Below the pieces are notes generated by a model. The model was given only the letters and a program-made list of their open reading frames with translations, was not told the origin of the DNA and did not search any database. From SIG459 sp045538735 (GTDB lineage Bacteria; Bacillota; Clostridia; Oscillospirales; Oscillospiraceae): a stretch of DNA of 33,060 nucleotides. Below, piece after piece: positions 22,016-31,177 of this stretch. How positions within the stretch are numbered: the first letter of the stretch is position 1; each line of letters starts with the position of its first letter. The position numbers were made by a program, and so were the translations under genes. Where the stretch lies: NCBI GenBank assembly GCA_045538735.1, contig JAZSRY010000043.1:1-33060 (forward strand), written 5' to 3'.

Positions 22016-22777
22016 TTATTTTCTTTTTCTGTCCAGCTGCTCCAGAGCCATTCTTATAAAACGGGTGTTGCCGGGCTTTTTATCAGGAGACGTCCATGCT
22101 TCATCCGCGAAAAATTCATCCCGCCTTCTCTTCCCCGGATCTCTCCACGCTATCTCCACGGCGCTTCTTATGCAGCGTTCCAGGTTTGCGGGGCTTGTGT
22201 CGAAACGCTTCGCAAGGGCGGGGTAAAGAACTTTTGTAACCCCAAGCAGAAGTTCCCTGTCCTCATAAGACATTGCCAGGGCAGCTTTTAGATAGCTATA
22301 GCCCATAAGATGGGGCATTATACCGATTTTCAGAAGAACCTCGTCTATATCCCGCTCCAGTTCCTCGCGAAAAAGGCCCTTTTTCAGGCGTTCATCTTCT
22401 TTATCCCGTCCGCGGCAGCTGCGGATTGACTCTATAAGGGCCATCACTCTGCAGGGCTTGGGGAAAAAGCGGACTACACCCAGGCTGCTGGCCTCTTCCG
22501 CAACATAATCATTGAAAAATCCGGAGCAGAGTATGGTATAAGGCAGCTTCCCATTAGCCTTGAGCTGAGCTACGAGACTGAGCCCTTCCATTTCCCGCAG
22601 GAGCAGATCCGCAATCAAAACATCCGGCTCCAGCTGCGTTATAAGCTCGGCCGCCCTGCGCCCGTTATCCACTGCCGCGGCAACATGCATATCTTCTTCA
22701 GCATCAATAAGTTCACTCAGCATTTTTCTGAAGCAATCCGACAAATCGGCAACTATGACGCTGATTTGCTTTTCCAT
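22016..22777 (-). CDS. Spo0A-family response regulator (probable paralog)
   Basis: A 253-residue protein with an N-terminal receiver (1-120) and C-terminal Spo0A DNA-binding domain (about 140-245). Receiver residues present: D11, phosphoacceptor D57 (DVLIAD), S85 at the Thr/Ser switch position and K107 (PKP). The second acidic metal-binding residue after D11 is replaced by Leu (VADLSD, where Spo0A has VADD), and the Pro after the phosphorylation site is missing. The DNA-binding domain is close to Spo0A: IGIMPHLMGYSYLKAAL, KVLYPALAKRF and ERCIRSAVEIAW. The gene is alone, not beside spoIVB as spo0A usually is, so I call it a paralog; it could still be the genome's only Spo0A. GGAG precedes the ATG. 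Three 0A-box-like sites lie 88-135 bases upstream, suggesting control by Spo0A or itself. Confidence 0.85.
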   Translation of the reverse strand: MEKQISVIVADLSDCFRKMLSELIDAEEDMHVAAAVDNGRRAAELITQLEPDVLIADLLLREMEGLSLVAQLKANGKLPYTILCSGFFNDYVAEEASSLGVVRFFPKPCRVMALIESIRSCRGRDKEDERLKKGLFREELERDIDEVLLKIGIMPHLMGYSYLKAALAMSYEDRELLLGVTKVLYPALAKRFDTSPANLERCIRSAVEIAWRDPGKRRRDEFFADEAWTSPDKKPGNTRFIRMALEQLDRKRK

Positions 22778-22864
22778 TTCATATCACTCCAAAATTTATA
22801 TGAATCTTGCCCATAGCTTACCATACATTACCAAGTCTATCAACATTGCCCGCATTACTATTTC

Positions 22865-22912
22865 TCGACATTTTCTGTCGAAAAACACTGACTTACATCG
22901 AATCTTGTCGAA
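22865..22912. promoter_or_regulatory. Cluster of 0A-box-like sites upstream of the Spo0A-family gene
   Basis: TGTCGAA, the Spo0A binding consensus (TGNCGAA), occurs exactly at 22876-22882 and 22906-22912 on the plus strand. A one-mismatch copy TGTCGAG lies on the minus strand at 22870-22864. They are upstream of the regulator and just past the polC terminator. No strong sigma-A promoter is evident in 22780-22860 (only TTGATA with a weak TAAGCT). Confidence 0.65.
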
Positions 22913-22913
22913 T

Positions 22914-22947
22914 ATAAAAAAGAGGCAGCGCAGATTGCTGCCTCTTT
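22914..22947 (-). terminator. Terminator of the frr-polC operon
   Basis: Stem AAAGAGGCAGC / GCTGCCTCTTT (22919-22929, 22937-22947) with a 7-base loop. On the minus strand it runs into TTTTTT. It begins 14 bases past the polC stop. Confidence 0.9.
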
Positions 22948-22961
22948 CATAATATTTTTGA

Positions 22962-25900
22962 TTAAAACAGACTCATCTGGCTGGTGTCCGGCATATCGCC
23001 CAGAGCGCCCAGACTTTTTAGAATTTCAATATGAGTCTGGCTGACCTTGGGGCAGGCGGCAAAAACATCCTCAACGGAAACAAAGCTGAGTCCCTTCTTT
23101 GTGCATGCGGCAAGGTCTCTTGCAGCGGTTTCACCAAGGCCGGAGATGGAGACAAAGGGGGCGCGAAGCTGCTTGTCTCCCACGGGGAGGAACTTCGTTG
23201 CATCGGACTCATAGAGGTCGATGGGCGCAAAGCTCAAACCGCGCATATAAAACTCGTAGACCGCTTCCAAGGTGGTATAAAGGTCTTCCTCGTTGGCAGT
23301 GGGCTTGGGATTATTCTTGATCTCCTGCATCTTCTTTTTCACGGTGTCCAATCCCTGAGTCATGCTCTCCGCATCGAAGGTATTCTTCTGGCTGCGGCGA
23401 TAGAAATAGGCGCTATAGAAGGCCTGGGGATAATGCACCTTGAAGTAGGCAATGCGGAAGGCCATCATAACATAGGCCACCGCGTGAGCCTTGGGGAAGA
23501 GGTAGGCTATTTTTGCAAGGGACTCGATGTACCATTCGGGCACACCCAATTCCTCCATTTTCTCTCTCCAGCCCTCGCTGAAGCCGCCTTTTTTAACCTT
23601 GCCCTTTCGTACGGCCTCCATGATTTTGAAGGCCATCTTGGGCTCCATGCCCTTTTCGATGAGATAGAGCATAATATCGTCGCGGCAGCCCACGGTTTCC
23701 TTAACGGAGGCGGTGCCGCTTGTGATAAGATCCTTGGCGTTACCCAGCCAAACATCGGTGCCGTGGCTGAAGCCTGAAAGACGGACGAGGATATCAAAGC
23801 CCTCGGGCTGAGTATCCACAAGCATCTGACGGGTGAAGCCCGTGCCGAATTCGGGAATGCCTATACTGCCGGTTTTGCCGATGACGGGGTCATCGTCGGG
23901 CAGTCCCAAAGGCAGGGGGCTGCGGAAAATTTCCATGGTCTTAGGGTCATCAAGAGGGATACGCTTTGCGTCCACACCCGTCATATCTTCAAGCATACGG
24001 ATCATGGTGGGGTCATCATGACCCAGCTCGTCAAGCTTCAGGAGGTTATCCTCCATACAGTGATATTCGAAATGGGTTGTGATGATGTCGCTCTCGGGGT
24101 CATCAGCAGGGTGCTGAACGGGGCAGAAATCGGTGACATCCATATCCTGAGGGATGACGACAAGTCCGCCGGGATGCTGACCCGTGGTGCGCTTAACGCC
24201 CACGCAGCCCAGAGCGAGGCGGTTTTCCTCCGCCTTTGTGACCTTCAGCCCGCGCTCTTCCAGATACTTAAGCACATAGCCGTAGGCGGTTTTTTCCGCC
24301 AGAGTACCGATGGTACCTGCACGGAAAACATGGTCGGAGCCGAAGAGCTCTTCCGTGTATTTATGTGCTTTTGCCTGATATTCGCCGGAGAAGTTAAGGT
24401 CGATATCGGGGGTTTTCTCATTGCCGGGGAAGCCGAGGAAGGTCTCGAAGGGAATATCGAAGCCGTCCTTCATCAGCTTTTCGCCGCAGACGGGGCAGAC
24501 CGCATCAGGCATATCCGCGCCGCAGCCCCAGCCCTTTCCGCTTTCAAAGTCGCTGTAGCGGCATTTCTCGCAGCGGTAATGGGCGGGAAGGCTGTTAACC
24601 TCCGTAATACCCGACATGTACGCCACGATGGATGAGCCGACGGAGCCTCGGGAGCCAACAAGATATCCGTTCTCAAGAGAATTATGCACAAGCTTCTGGG
24701 CGGACATATAGATAACATCGTAGTGATGGTCCAATATGGTTTTAAGCTCCGTATCTACGCGCTCTTTCACAACGGCGGGAGGCTCGTCTCCGTAGAGAGA
24801 GGTCATCTTTTCATAGACAAGTCTTGTAAGCTCCGTATCGGAGTTTTCAATCTTGGGGGCAAAGAGTATGCCCTTGGGAAGAAGCTCAATATCCTCGCAC
24901 TGGTCAGCGATGGCATTGGGATTGCCTATAACGGCATCATAGCATTCCTTTTCACCCAGATAGGCAAATTCCTGCAGCATCTCCTCGGTGGTTTTGAAGT
25001 AGATGGGAAGACTCTTATCCGCATCGGAAAATTTCTTTGCGGCAAGGAGAATATGGCGGTAAATCTCGTCCTGAGGGTCAAGGAAATGGACATCGCCCGT
25101 TGCCACAAGGGGCTTGCCCAGCTGACGGGCAATTTTTGCAACGCGGCGGTTGAAATCACGGAGCCCCTCGTCATCGGAGACGGTGCCGTTTTCAATCATA
25201 AAGCGGTTGTTGCAGATGGGCTGAATCTCCAAAAAGTCATAGAAAGCACCTATGCGGCGCAGCTCCGCATCACTCTTGCGGCGGACAACTCCGTCGAAAA
25301 ACTCGCCCGCTTCGCAGGCGGAGCCGATAATGATGCCCTCGCGGTGCTCCAGAATTACGCTTTTGGGGATAATGGGATTGCGGTGGAAATTCTCAAGATA
25401 GCTCTTGCTTATCATCTTATAGAGATTTTTAAGACCCACCTTGTTTTTTACAAGCAAAATTATATGCTTTGCCTTTTGGCTGCGGACTCCGTTTTTCTTC
25501 ACCTGCAGCAGGGCTTCCTCTATCCGGCTGACCTTATCCGCGCCCTTTTCCTTAAGCATGGGGATAAATTTATCCATTATGCGGGCAACCACCATTGCAT
25601 CGTCGCTGGCTCTGTGGTGGTTGAACTCGGGGAGGGAGAGATAGTTGCTGACGGTGTCAAGCTTATGGCGCTTGAGATGGGGCAGCAGAGTCTGGGCGAG
25701 GACGAGGGTATCCAGATAAACGGGGGCAAACTTTATGCTGTGGCGCTCGGCGCAGGCAGTAAGGAAGCCCACATCAAAGTCCGCATTATGGGCAATAATG
25801 GGGCGTTCTCCGCAGAAAGCCATGAAGGCGCGAAGGGCTTCATCCTCCCTGGGCGCTCCCGCCACATCCGCATCGGTTATGCCTGTGAGGCGGACTATCT

Positions 25901-27005
25901 CCGCGGGAATGGGCATGCCGGGGTCAACGAAGGTGTTGAAAGTATCCACTATTTCGCCGCCGCGGAAAATCACTGCGCCGATTTCGGTTATGCGGTCGCG
26001 ATAGGAATAAAGTCCCGTGCATTCAATGTCGAAGGCCACGAATTCGCCGTCGAGAGACGCTTCGCTCTCGCCATGGACGGCAAGACGCTCGTCCACATCG
26101 TTTATGTAATAGCCCTCAAGACCGTAGATGACCTTGATGCCCGCCTTTTCCGCTGCGTGCCATGCATCGGGGAAAGCCTGTGCGCAGCCGTGGTCGGTGA
26201 TTGCTATTGCCTTGTGTCCCCATTTCGCGGCTCTTTTTATAACTGCGGCGGGATCGGTCAGGGCATCCTGAGTGGAAAAACGGGTATGGAGATGGAGCTC
26301 CACTCTCTTCTCCGCAGCATTATCCATCCGCACCGGAGGGGCTTTTGCCTCCTGAATGAAGCGGGGAGTGAGAACAAGGTCATCATCATAGCGGTTATAT
26401 GCCATTTCGCCGCCAACGGTGAGATACATACCGGTTTTTATCTTATCCACTATCTCTCTTTCGGGAGACTTATCGCGAATATACTTGGATACATGGACAG
26501 AGCCCGTCTCATCCGTCATGCAGAAAGAGAGGACAGCCGCCTGATTTTTGGGGATTTCTCTGCTGTCCACCGCGAAAACTCTGCCCCGGACTACAACATC
26601 TCCGCCCTCGGTGGAGATGGAGTCCATACTTATTATCTCGCCCCGGGCGCTTTTGCCCATAAGCATATCGCCTCCGCTGATGGCGGGGGCGGGAGGGCTG
26701 CGGAAGTCTCTGCGGCCTTTGCTTTCCTTAGGGGCTTCTTTTTTAGCTGCGGGCTTAATCTCCGGTCTGGGATAATCCGGAATTATCTCCACGCCGGAAA
26801 GGGAAAACTCCGCGGCAATAGTGTCCTCCAGTATCTTCAGCTCAGCAGGCGCAGGCATTTGGGCAAAGAAAGCAGCCGCAGTCATACTGCGGTTTTCTTT
26901 ATCTATTACAACTGTGCTCAGGCTGGCCTTATCAAGGCCGCCGCACATTTCCGCGCAGCCGCCGCAGCAGGGGAACACCTGTAAAAAAGCGATTTTTTCT
27001 GTCAT
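22962..27005 (-). CDS. polC: DNA polymerase III alpha subunit, Gram-positive type PolC
   Basis: Replicative DNA polymerase with built-in 3'-5' proofreading, 1347 residues (B. subtilis PolC is about 1437). The order of domains is: a short N-terminal region with an unusual Cys cluster (FPCCGGCAEMCGG); an OB fold around 120-215; PHP domain start VELHLHTRFSTQDAL; a DEDDh exonuclease (FDIECTGLYSYRDRITEIGA, later HNADFDVGF) inserted in the PHP domain, diagnostic for PolC; a zinc-binding part (CEKCRYSD, CPVCGEKL); palm motif TPDIDLNFSGEYQ with catalytic Asp pair; and fingers KRTTGQHPGG. The C-terminus QMSLF fits a sliding-clamp-binding pentapeptide. It follows ispG by 8 bases and closes the long operon, as in other Firmicutes. 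Confidence 0.97.
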   Translation of the reverse strand: MTEKIAFLQVFPCCGGCAEMCGGLDKASLSTVVIDKENRSMTAAAFFAQMPAPAELKILEDTIAAEFSLSGVEIIPDYPRPEIKPAAKKEAPKESKGRRDFRSPPAPAISGGDMLMGKSARGEIISMDSISTEGGDVVVRGRVFAVDSREIPKNQAAVLSFCMTDETGSVHVSKYIRDKSPEREIVDKIKTGMYLTVGGEMAYNRYDDDLVLTPRFIQEAKAPPVRMDNAAEKRVELHLHTRFSTQDALTDPAAVIKRAAKWGHKAIAITDHGCAQAFPDAWHAAEKAGIKVIYGLEGYYINDVDERLAVHGESEASLDGEFVAFDIECTGLYSYRDRITEIGAVIFRGGEIVDTFNTFVDPGMPIPAEIVRLTGITDADVAGAPREDEALRAFMAFCGERPIIAHNADFDVGFLTACAERHSIKFAPVYLDTLVLAQTLLPHLKRHKLDTVSNYLSLPEFNHHRASDDAMVVARIMDKFIPMLKEKGADKVSRIEEALLQVKKNGVRSQKAKHIILLVKNKVGLKNLYKMISKSYLENFHRNPIIPKSVILEHREGIIIGSACEAGEFFDGVVRRKSDAELRRIGAFYDFLEIQPICNNRFMIENGTVSDDEGLRDFNRRVAKIARQLGKPLVATGDVHFLDPQDEIYRHILLAAKKFSDADKSLPIYFKTTEEMLQEFAYLGEKECYDAVIGNPNAIADQCEDIELLPKGILFAPKIENSDTELTRLVYEKMTSLYGDEPPAVVKERVDTELKTILDHHYDVIYMSAQKLVHNSLENGYLVGSRGSVGSSIVAYMSGITEVNSLPAHYRCEKCRYSDFESGKGWGCGADMPDAVCPVCGEKLMKDGFDIPFETFLGFPGNEKTPDIDLNFSGEYQAKAHKYTEELFGSDHVFRAGTIGTLAEKTAYGYVLKYLEERGLKVTKAEENRLALGCVGVKRTTGQHPGGLVVIPQDMDVTDFCPVQHPADDPESDIITTHFEYHCMEDNLLKLDELGHDDPTMIRMLEDMTGVDAKRIPLDDPKTMEIFRSPLPLGLPDDDPVIGKTGSIGIPEFGTGFTRQMLVDTQPEGFDILVRLSGFSHGTDVWLGNAKDLITSGTASVKETVGCRDDIMLYLIEKGMEPKMAFKIMEAVRKGKVKKGGFSEGWREKMEELGVPEWYIESLAKIAYLFPKAHAVAYVMMAFRIAYFKVHYPQAFYSAYFYRRSQKNTFDAESMTQGLDTVKKKMQEIKNNPKPTANEEDLYTTLEAVYEFYMRGLSFAPIDLYESDATKFLPVGDKQLRAPFVSISGLGETAARDLAACTKKGLSFVSVEDVFAACPKVSQTHIEILKSLGALGDMPDTSQMSLF

Positions 27006-27013
27006 TATCTGTA

Positions 27014-28063
27014 TCAGCCTTCGTTTATAAGTTTAAGCAAGGCAGAGACCATATCTTTCTCCGCCACTTTGGAGACTACTTCTCCTTTTTTGAAAAGCAC
27101 GGCTTCACCCTTGCCTCCCGCAAGACCGAAATCCGCTTCCTTCGCCTCTCCCGGACCGTTTACAACGCAGCCCATCACTGCAACGGTGATGTCCTTTTTA
27201 AGGTCGGAAAGGCGCTCTTCCACCTCTCGCGCGGTGGAAATGAGGTCTATCTGTGTCCTTCCGCAGGTGGGGCAGGACACGATTTTAACGCCGCCGCGGC
27301 GAAGTCCCGCAGCTTTCAGTATGGATATACCCGCTTTTATTTCCTCCACAGGGTCGGCGGTGAGGGAAACTCGAATGGTATCGCCTATGCCTTCATTGAG
27401 CAGGGTGCCTATGCCAACGGCAGACTGAACAAGACCCATATAGCTTGTTCCCGCCTCGGTTACTCCCACGTGGAGGGGATAGGGGAATCTCTCTGCGGCA
27501 AGGCGGTAAGCCCCCACAGTGAGAGGCACATCGGAGGCTTTGAGAGAAAGGCAAATATCCTCAAAACCCCAGTCAGTAAGCATTTCTATATGTCTTTCGG
27601 CGCTTTCCACCATAGCTTCTGCGGTGGGCGAGCCGTATTTGCGGAGCAGTTCCTTTTCAAGGCTTCCGCTGTTTACACCTATACGGATGGGTATACCCTT
27701 TTCTCCGCAGGCTTCTGCAACGGCGCGGACACGGTCCGCTCCCCCTATATTACCGGGGTTTATGCGGATTTTATGTACCCCCGCCTTGGCGCAGGCAAGG
27801 GCGAGGCGGTAGTCAAAATGGATATCCGCCACCACGGGAATGGGACTTTCCGCAGCAATGCGCTCCATAGCTGCTGCTGCGGCCATATCAGGCACCGCAA
27901 GGCGCACAATATCGCAGCCCGCCTCATAAAGAGCCCCTATCTGGGCAAGGCTGGCCTTCGCATCGGCAGTGGAGGTGTTGCACATGCTCTGCACACTCAC
28001 CTGCGCACCGCCGCCTATGGCAACGCCGCCCACATTTATTCTTCTTGTGCGGTTTCTATTCAT
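27014..28063 (-). CDS. ispG: 4-hydroxy-3-methylbut-2-en-1-yl diphosphate synthase (IspG/GcpE)
   Basis: Iron-sulfur enzyme of the MEP isoprenoid pathway, converting methylerythritol cyclodiphosphate to HMBPP. The ATG at 28063 has AGGTG 7 bases upstream and gives 349 residues; an in-frame GTG at 28072 is less likely. N-terminal TIM-barrel motifs: VSVQSMCNTSTAD, VVADIHFDYRLAL, HKIRINPGNIGG. C-terminal cluster ligands: SCPTCGRTQIDL and MGCVVNGPGEA (three Cys). It lies 13 bases after rseP and 8 before polC. With Dxr upstream, two MEP enzymes share this transcript and feed the UppS substrate supply. Confidence 0.97.
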   Translation of the reverse strand: MNRNRTRRINVGGVAIGGGAQVSVQSMCNTSTADAKASLAQIGALYEAGCDIVRLAVPDMAAAAAMERIAAESPIPVVADIHFDYRLALACAKAGVHKIRINPGNIGGADRVRAVAEACGEKGIPIRIGVNSGSLEKELLRKYGSPTAEAMVESAERHIEMLTDWGFEDICLSLKASDVPLTVGAYRLAAERFPYPLHVGVTEAGTSYMGLVQSAVGIGTLLNEGIGDTIRVSLTADPVEEIKAGISILKAAGLRRGGVKIVSCPTCGRTQIDLISTAREVEERLSDLKKDITVAVMGCVVNGPGEAKEADFGLAGGKGEAVLFKKGEVVSKVAEKDMVSALLKLINEG

Positions 28064-28076
28064 AGCACACACCTTT

Positions 28077-29141
28077 TCAGATTCCGAAAAACGCTCTCAG
28101 CACATCGCTGAAAAGTATAAACACCATAAGCCCCATCAGCAGCACAAAGCTTGCGGTGTGGATATATCCCTCATATTTGGGATTGAGCTTGCGGCGGCTT
28201 ATTTTCTCTATTATCCAGGTGACAATGAGGAAGAAAATTCTCCCTCCATCCAGCGCGGGAATTGGCAAAAGATTCATGACAGCCAGATTCACCGCGATAA
28301 GGGCAAAAATATAGCATATATCAAAGGCGATTTCCCTTGTATCCTCCGCCTCCTGAGCCATATCGTTCACAAAGTCCACTATGCCCACAGGTCCGCTCAT
28401 ATCACGGATGCCAACCTGACCGCTTACAAGCATCCCCAGAGAATCCCAGACAAGGCGGCAAAAATCAAGGCTTCCGTACCAGGCGTATTTGATATTCGCC
28501 CAGAGTCCGAACTCCCGGGGCGAAAAATAAAGACCGTATTTCAGGACAGTGCTTCCGTCGTCTTGGGTATATTCCACGGGCACCATATAAAAATCGTTAA
28601 GCTTCACCCTGTGTCCGTCACGGATAAGGACTATATCGTGATGCTCACTGCCGTTGCGGAGCATATACTGGGAAACGTGGTTGGTGAAGAATGTGCGGTG
28701 GCCGTCTACGGAGTAAATGCGGTCACCCTCCATAAGGGCTTCCTCGCCCACATAGGGGCAGCCCTCCATAAAGGAGTCTATGACGGGCTCGACGAAGTTT
28801 GCCGTCATTGGAGCAATGCAAAGCACCAGAATGAAGCCCATAACAAAGTTCATAAAAGCTCCGGCGCAAAGTATAATTGCCCTCTTCCATGCTTTCTGGG
28901 AGCTGAAGGCACGGGGAGAATCCACCTCCTCATCCTCACCCTCCATGGCGCAGAAACCGCCGAGGGGCAAAAGACGGAGAGAATAAAGGGTCTCCTTTCC
29001 CTGCTTTTTCAATATGGCGGGTCCCATACCCAAAGCGAACTCCTCCACCTTAACGCCAAAGGCCTTGGCGGCGAAAAAGTGACCCAGCTCGTGAACGGCA
29101 ATCAAAACTCCGAATGCCAGAATTGCGATAATTATGACCAT
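28077..29141 (-). CDS. rseP: Site-2 intramembrane zinc metalloprotease RseP/RasP
   Basis: Cuts membrane-embedded anti-sigma factors and leftover signal peptides inside the membrane. At 354 residues it is slightly compact. The zinc motif HELGH sits in the first span (residues 17-21), and the third ligand motif NLLPIPALDGGR lies in a late span (about 300). A PDZ-like domain is between them (ALMEGDRIYSVDGHRTFF, about 130-200). The C-terminus is a hydrophobic span. Its start overlaps the dxr end by 10 bases, so translation is coupled. Which anti-sigma factor it cuts cannot be told here. Confidence 0.95.
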   Translation of the reverse strand: MVIIIAILAFGVLIAVHELGHFFAAKAFGVKVEEFALGMGPAILKKQGKETLYSLRLLPLGGFCAMEGEDEEVDSPRAFSSQKAWKRAIILCAGAFMNFVMGFILVLCIAPMTANFVEPVIDSFMEGCPYVGEEALMEGDRIYSVDGHRTFFTNHVSQYMLRNGSEHHDIVLIRDGHRVKLNDFYMVPVEYTQDDGSTVLKYGLYFSPREFGLWANIKYAWYGSLDFCRLVWDSLGMLVSGQVGIRDMSGPVGIVDFVNDMAQEAEDTREIAFDICYIFALIAVNLAVMNLLPIPALDGGRIFFLIVTWIIEKISRRKLNPKYEGYIHTASFVLLMGLMVFILFSDVLRAFFGI

Positions 29142-30289
29142 TTAGAATAAATCCTTTTAACCTCTTCCCGAGCCCGAAGGTCCGCGGAAATAATCTCCTC
29201 CAGGGAGGGTTTACTAATAATGTTTATGCTGTCCAAAGCTTCGGCAACACATTCATAAATTGCACCGAAGGGTATTTTCTCTTCAAGGAAAAGCCCAACC
29301 GCGGCCTCGTTTGCCGCGCTCATAACGCAGGGGGCGGTGCCGCCCACCTTTGCACAGTCCATAGCCAGCTTCAGACAGGGGGTCTTTTCAAAATCCGGCT
29401 TCTCAAAATGCATATCCCCCGCGGTGAAAAGATCCAGCGCGGCGCTTTGGGAGACGGCGCGTTCGGGATAAGTTAAAGCATACTGTATGGGCAGTCCCAT
29501 ATCCGGGACTGCAAGCTGGGCTATAACGCTTCCGTCTATCATTTCAACGGCGGAATGGATGATGCTCTGGGGATGGACAAGAACCGTTATTCTCTCGGGA
29601 GACACGGAGAAAAGATGCATAGCCTCGATGAACTCAAGACCCTTATTCATCATAGTGGCACTGTCCACGCTTATTTTCGCGCCCATACTCCAGTTAGGAT
29701 GGCTCACCGCCTGAGCAGGTGTTTTATAATAGGTCTCCTGTCTGCTGAGACCTCTGAAAGGTCCGCCGGAGCCGATGAGAAGAATACGCCTGAGTTCCTC
29801 TTTGCGGGCCATACCGCCTATGCTCTGGAAAATCGCGGAATGCTCGGAGTCCACGGGAATAATCTCCGCGCCCTTTTCCTCAGCTCTTGCCATAACGATA
29901 TCCCCGGCGCAGACCAGAGTTTCCTTGTTGGCAAGGGCAATGCGCTTGCCTGCGTCGATTGCCGCAAGGGTGGGACGAAGCCCTATGGAGCCGCTGACCG
30001 CCGTTACAACGCAATCGGCCTCGCTGGCGGTTGCGGCCGCAATGAGACCTTTCTCGCCGCTGAGAACCTCCACATCCATATCGGAAAGGGCGTCCCTCAG
30101 TGCCTTTGCGGCATTTTCCTCAAAAACGGCCACAAGGCGCGGGCGAAAGCGCCGCGCCTGAGCTTCAAGAAGCTTTATATCTCTCCGCGCCGCAAGGGCG
30201 GAGACCTTTATTCCAAGATGCTCCGCAACGGCGCAGGTCTGGCGGCCTATGCTTCCCGTGGAGCCAAGAATACTTATGTTTTGCATCAT
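29132..30289 (-). CDS. dxr: 1-deoxy-D-xylulose 5-phosphate reductoisomerase
   Basis: First committed enzyme of the MEP isoprenoid pathway; makes methylerythritol phosphate using NADPH and a divalent metal. At 385 residues it has normal length. NADPH loop GSTGSIGRQT (8-17), LANKETLVCAGDIV, metal/substrate motif PVDSEHSAIFQ (about 145-155), GSGGPFRGL, SVDSATMMNKGLE and the HPQSIIHSAVEMIDGSV region are all present. The start is one of two adjacent ATGs at 30289/30286 with only a weak purine-rich ribosome binding site. It lies 26 bases after cdsA and overlaps rseP. Confidence 0.97.
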   Translation of the reverse strand: MMQNISILGSTGSIGRQTCAVAEHLGIKVSALAARRDIKLLEAQARRFRPRLVAVFEENAAKALRDALSDMDVEVLSGEKGLIAAATASEADCVVTAVSGSIGLRPTLAAIDAGKRIALANKETLVCAGDIVMARAEEKGAEIIPVDSEHSAIFQSIGGMARKEELRRILLIGSGGPFRGLSRQETYYKTPAQAVSHPNWSMGAKISVDSATMMNKGLEFIEAMHLFSVSPERITVLVHPQSIIHSAVEMIDGSVIAQLAVPDMGLPIQYALTYPERAVSQSAALDLFTAGDMHFEKPDFEKTPCLKLAMDCAKVGGTAPCVMSAANEAAVGLFLEEKIPFGAIYECVAEALDSINIISKPSLEEIISADLRAREEVKRIYSKWS

Positions 30290-30315
30290 AATTAATTATC
30301 TCTCTGTAAAAGCAC

Positions 30316-31140
30316 TTACACTATTTTTTCAAAGGCGGGCAGCCAGCTCACAAGAATATCCACCATGACGGCAGTCCAGAAGGTGCTGTCAAAGCGATCG
30401 AGCATACCGCCGTGACCGGGGAGAATTCTTCCATAGTCCTTCACTCCGTAAAGGCGCTTAATGGCGGAAAAGCTCAGGTCGCCCAGCTGACAGGCAGCAG
30501 AGCCGAATAAGCCGTATACTATGAGCATAATAAAATTCACATTGAAGTCCAGCGCTTTCAGTATAAAGCCGTAGGCCACCATAGCGGCTATCGTAACAAC
30601 AAGACCTCCTATGGCTCCCTCCACGGTCTTTTTGGGAGAGAGGAGGGGACAGAGCTTATGCTTGCCGAGGAATATTCCCACGAAGTAGGCTCCCGAATCG
30701 CTTATAAATGCGACTATAAAAGGAAGCAAAGCATAAACAATTCCGTGAGGGCGCTGTGCGAGCTTCACAAGACTTGTGAGCATCAAGGGCATAACGGCAC
30801 CCGCAAGAACACAGAGAGCTACAGTCTCAAGCCTGAGTCCCTTTTCGTGGGACACCGAGTGCATCAGCTCGCAGAGCATTGCCGCAAAAAGCAGGAACAC
30901 CATAACGGTGAAAACAGCTCCCGCATCAAAAACCGTAGACAAAAAAGGCATAAGTCCTGCGCTGGCAGTGCTTATCCACAGCATACGAGGCGTCACTCCG
31001 CCTATGCAGCGCAAAAGTTCCCATGCAGACATACCTGCAATAAGTCCCACAAACAGACCGTATACCCATACGGGAGCGAAAAATATAACTGCCAGAAGCA
31101 GGGGTATTCCCACAACTGCAACAAGTATTCTTGTCTTCAA
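30316..31140 (-). CDS. cdsA: Phosphatidate cytidylyltransferase (CDP-diglyceride synthase)
   Basis: Makes CDP-diacylglycerol from phosphatidate and CTP, the branch point for membrane phospholipids. It has 274 residues with about eight membrane spans. The family signature is clear near the C-terminus: LGDLSFSAIKRLYGVKDYG followed by ILPGHGGMLDRFDS (catalytic acidic residues); SPKKTVEGAIGG lies before it. The start codon is TTG at 31140 with AAGGAAG about 8 bases upstream; no in-frame ATG lies near. It follows the unknown gene by 37 bases. Confidence 0.95.
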   Translation of the reverse strand: MKTRILVAVVGIPLLLAVIFFAPVWVYGLFVGLIAGMSAWELLRCIGGVTPRMLWISTASAGLMPFLSTVFDAGAVFTVMVFLLFAAMLCELMHSVSHEKGLRLETVALCVLAGAVMPLMLTSLVKLAQRPHGIVYALLPFIVAFISDSGAYFVGIFLGKHKLCPLLSPKKTVEGAIGGLVVTIAAMVAYGFILKALDFNVNFIMLIVYGLFGSAACQLGDLSFSAIKRLYGVKDYGRILPGHGGMLDRFDSTFWTAVMVDILVSWLPAFEKIV

Positions 31141-31177
31141 AATGTTTCTTCCTTTCGGGAATAAATCTTCTTACATT

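Noticed and set aside
24684..26984. Long open frame (766 codons) on the plus strand opposite polC
   Set aside because: Antisense shadow of polC, whose motifs are unmistakable; similar shadows occur opposite pckG, der and dxr because of codon bias.
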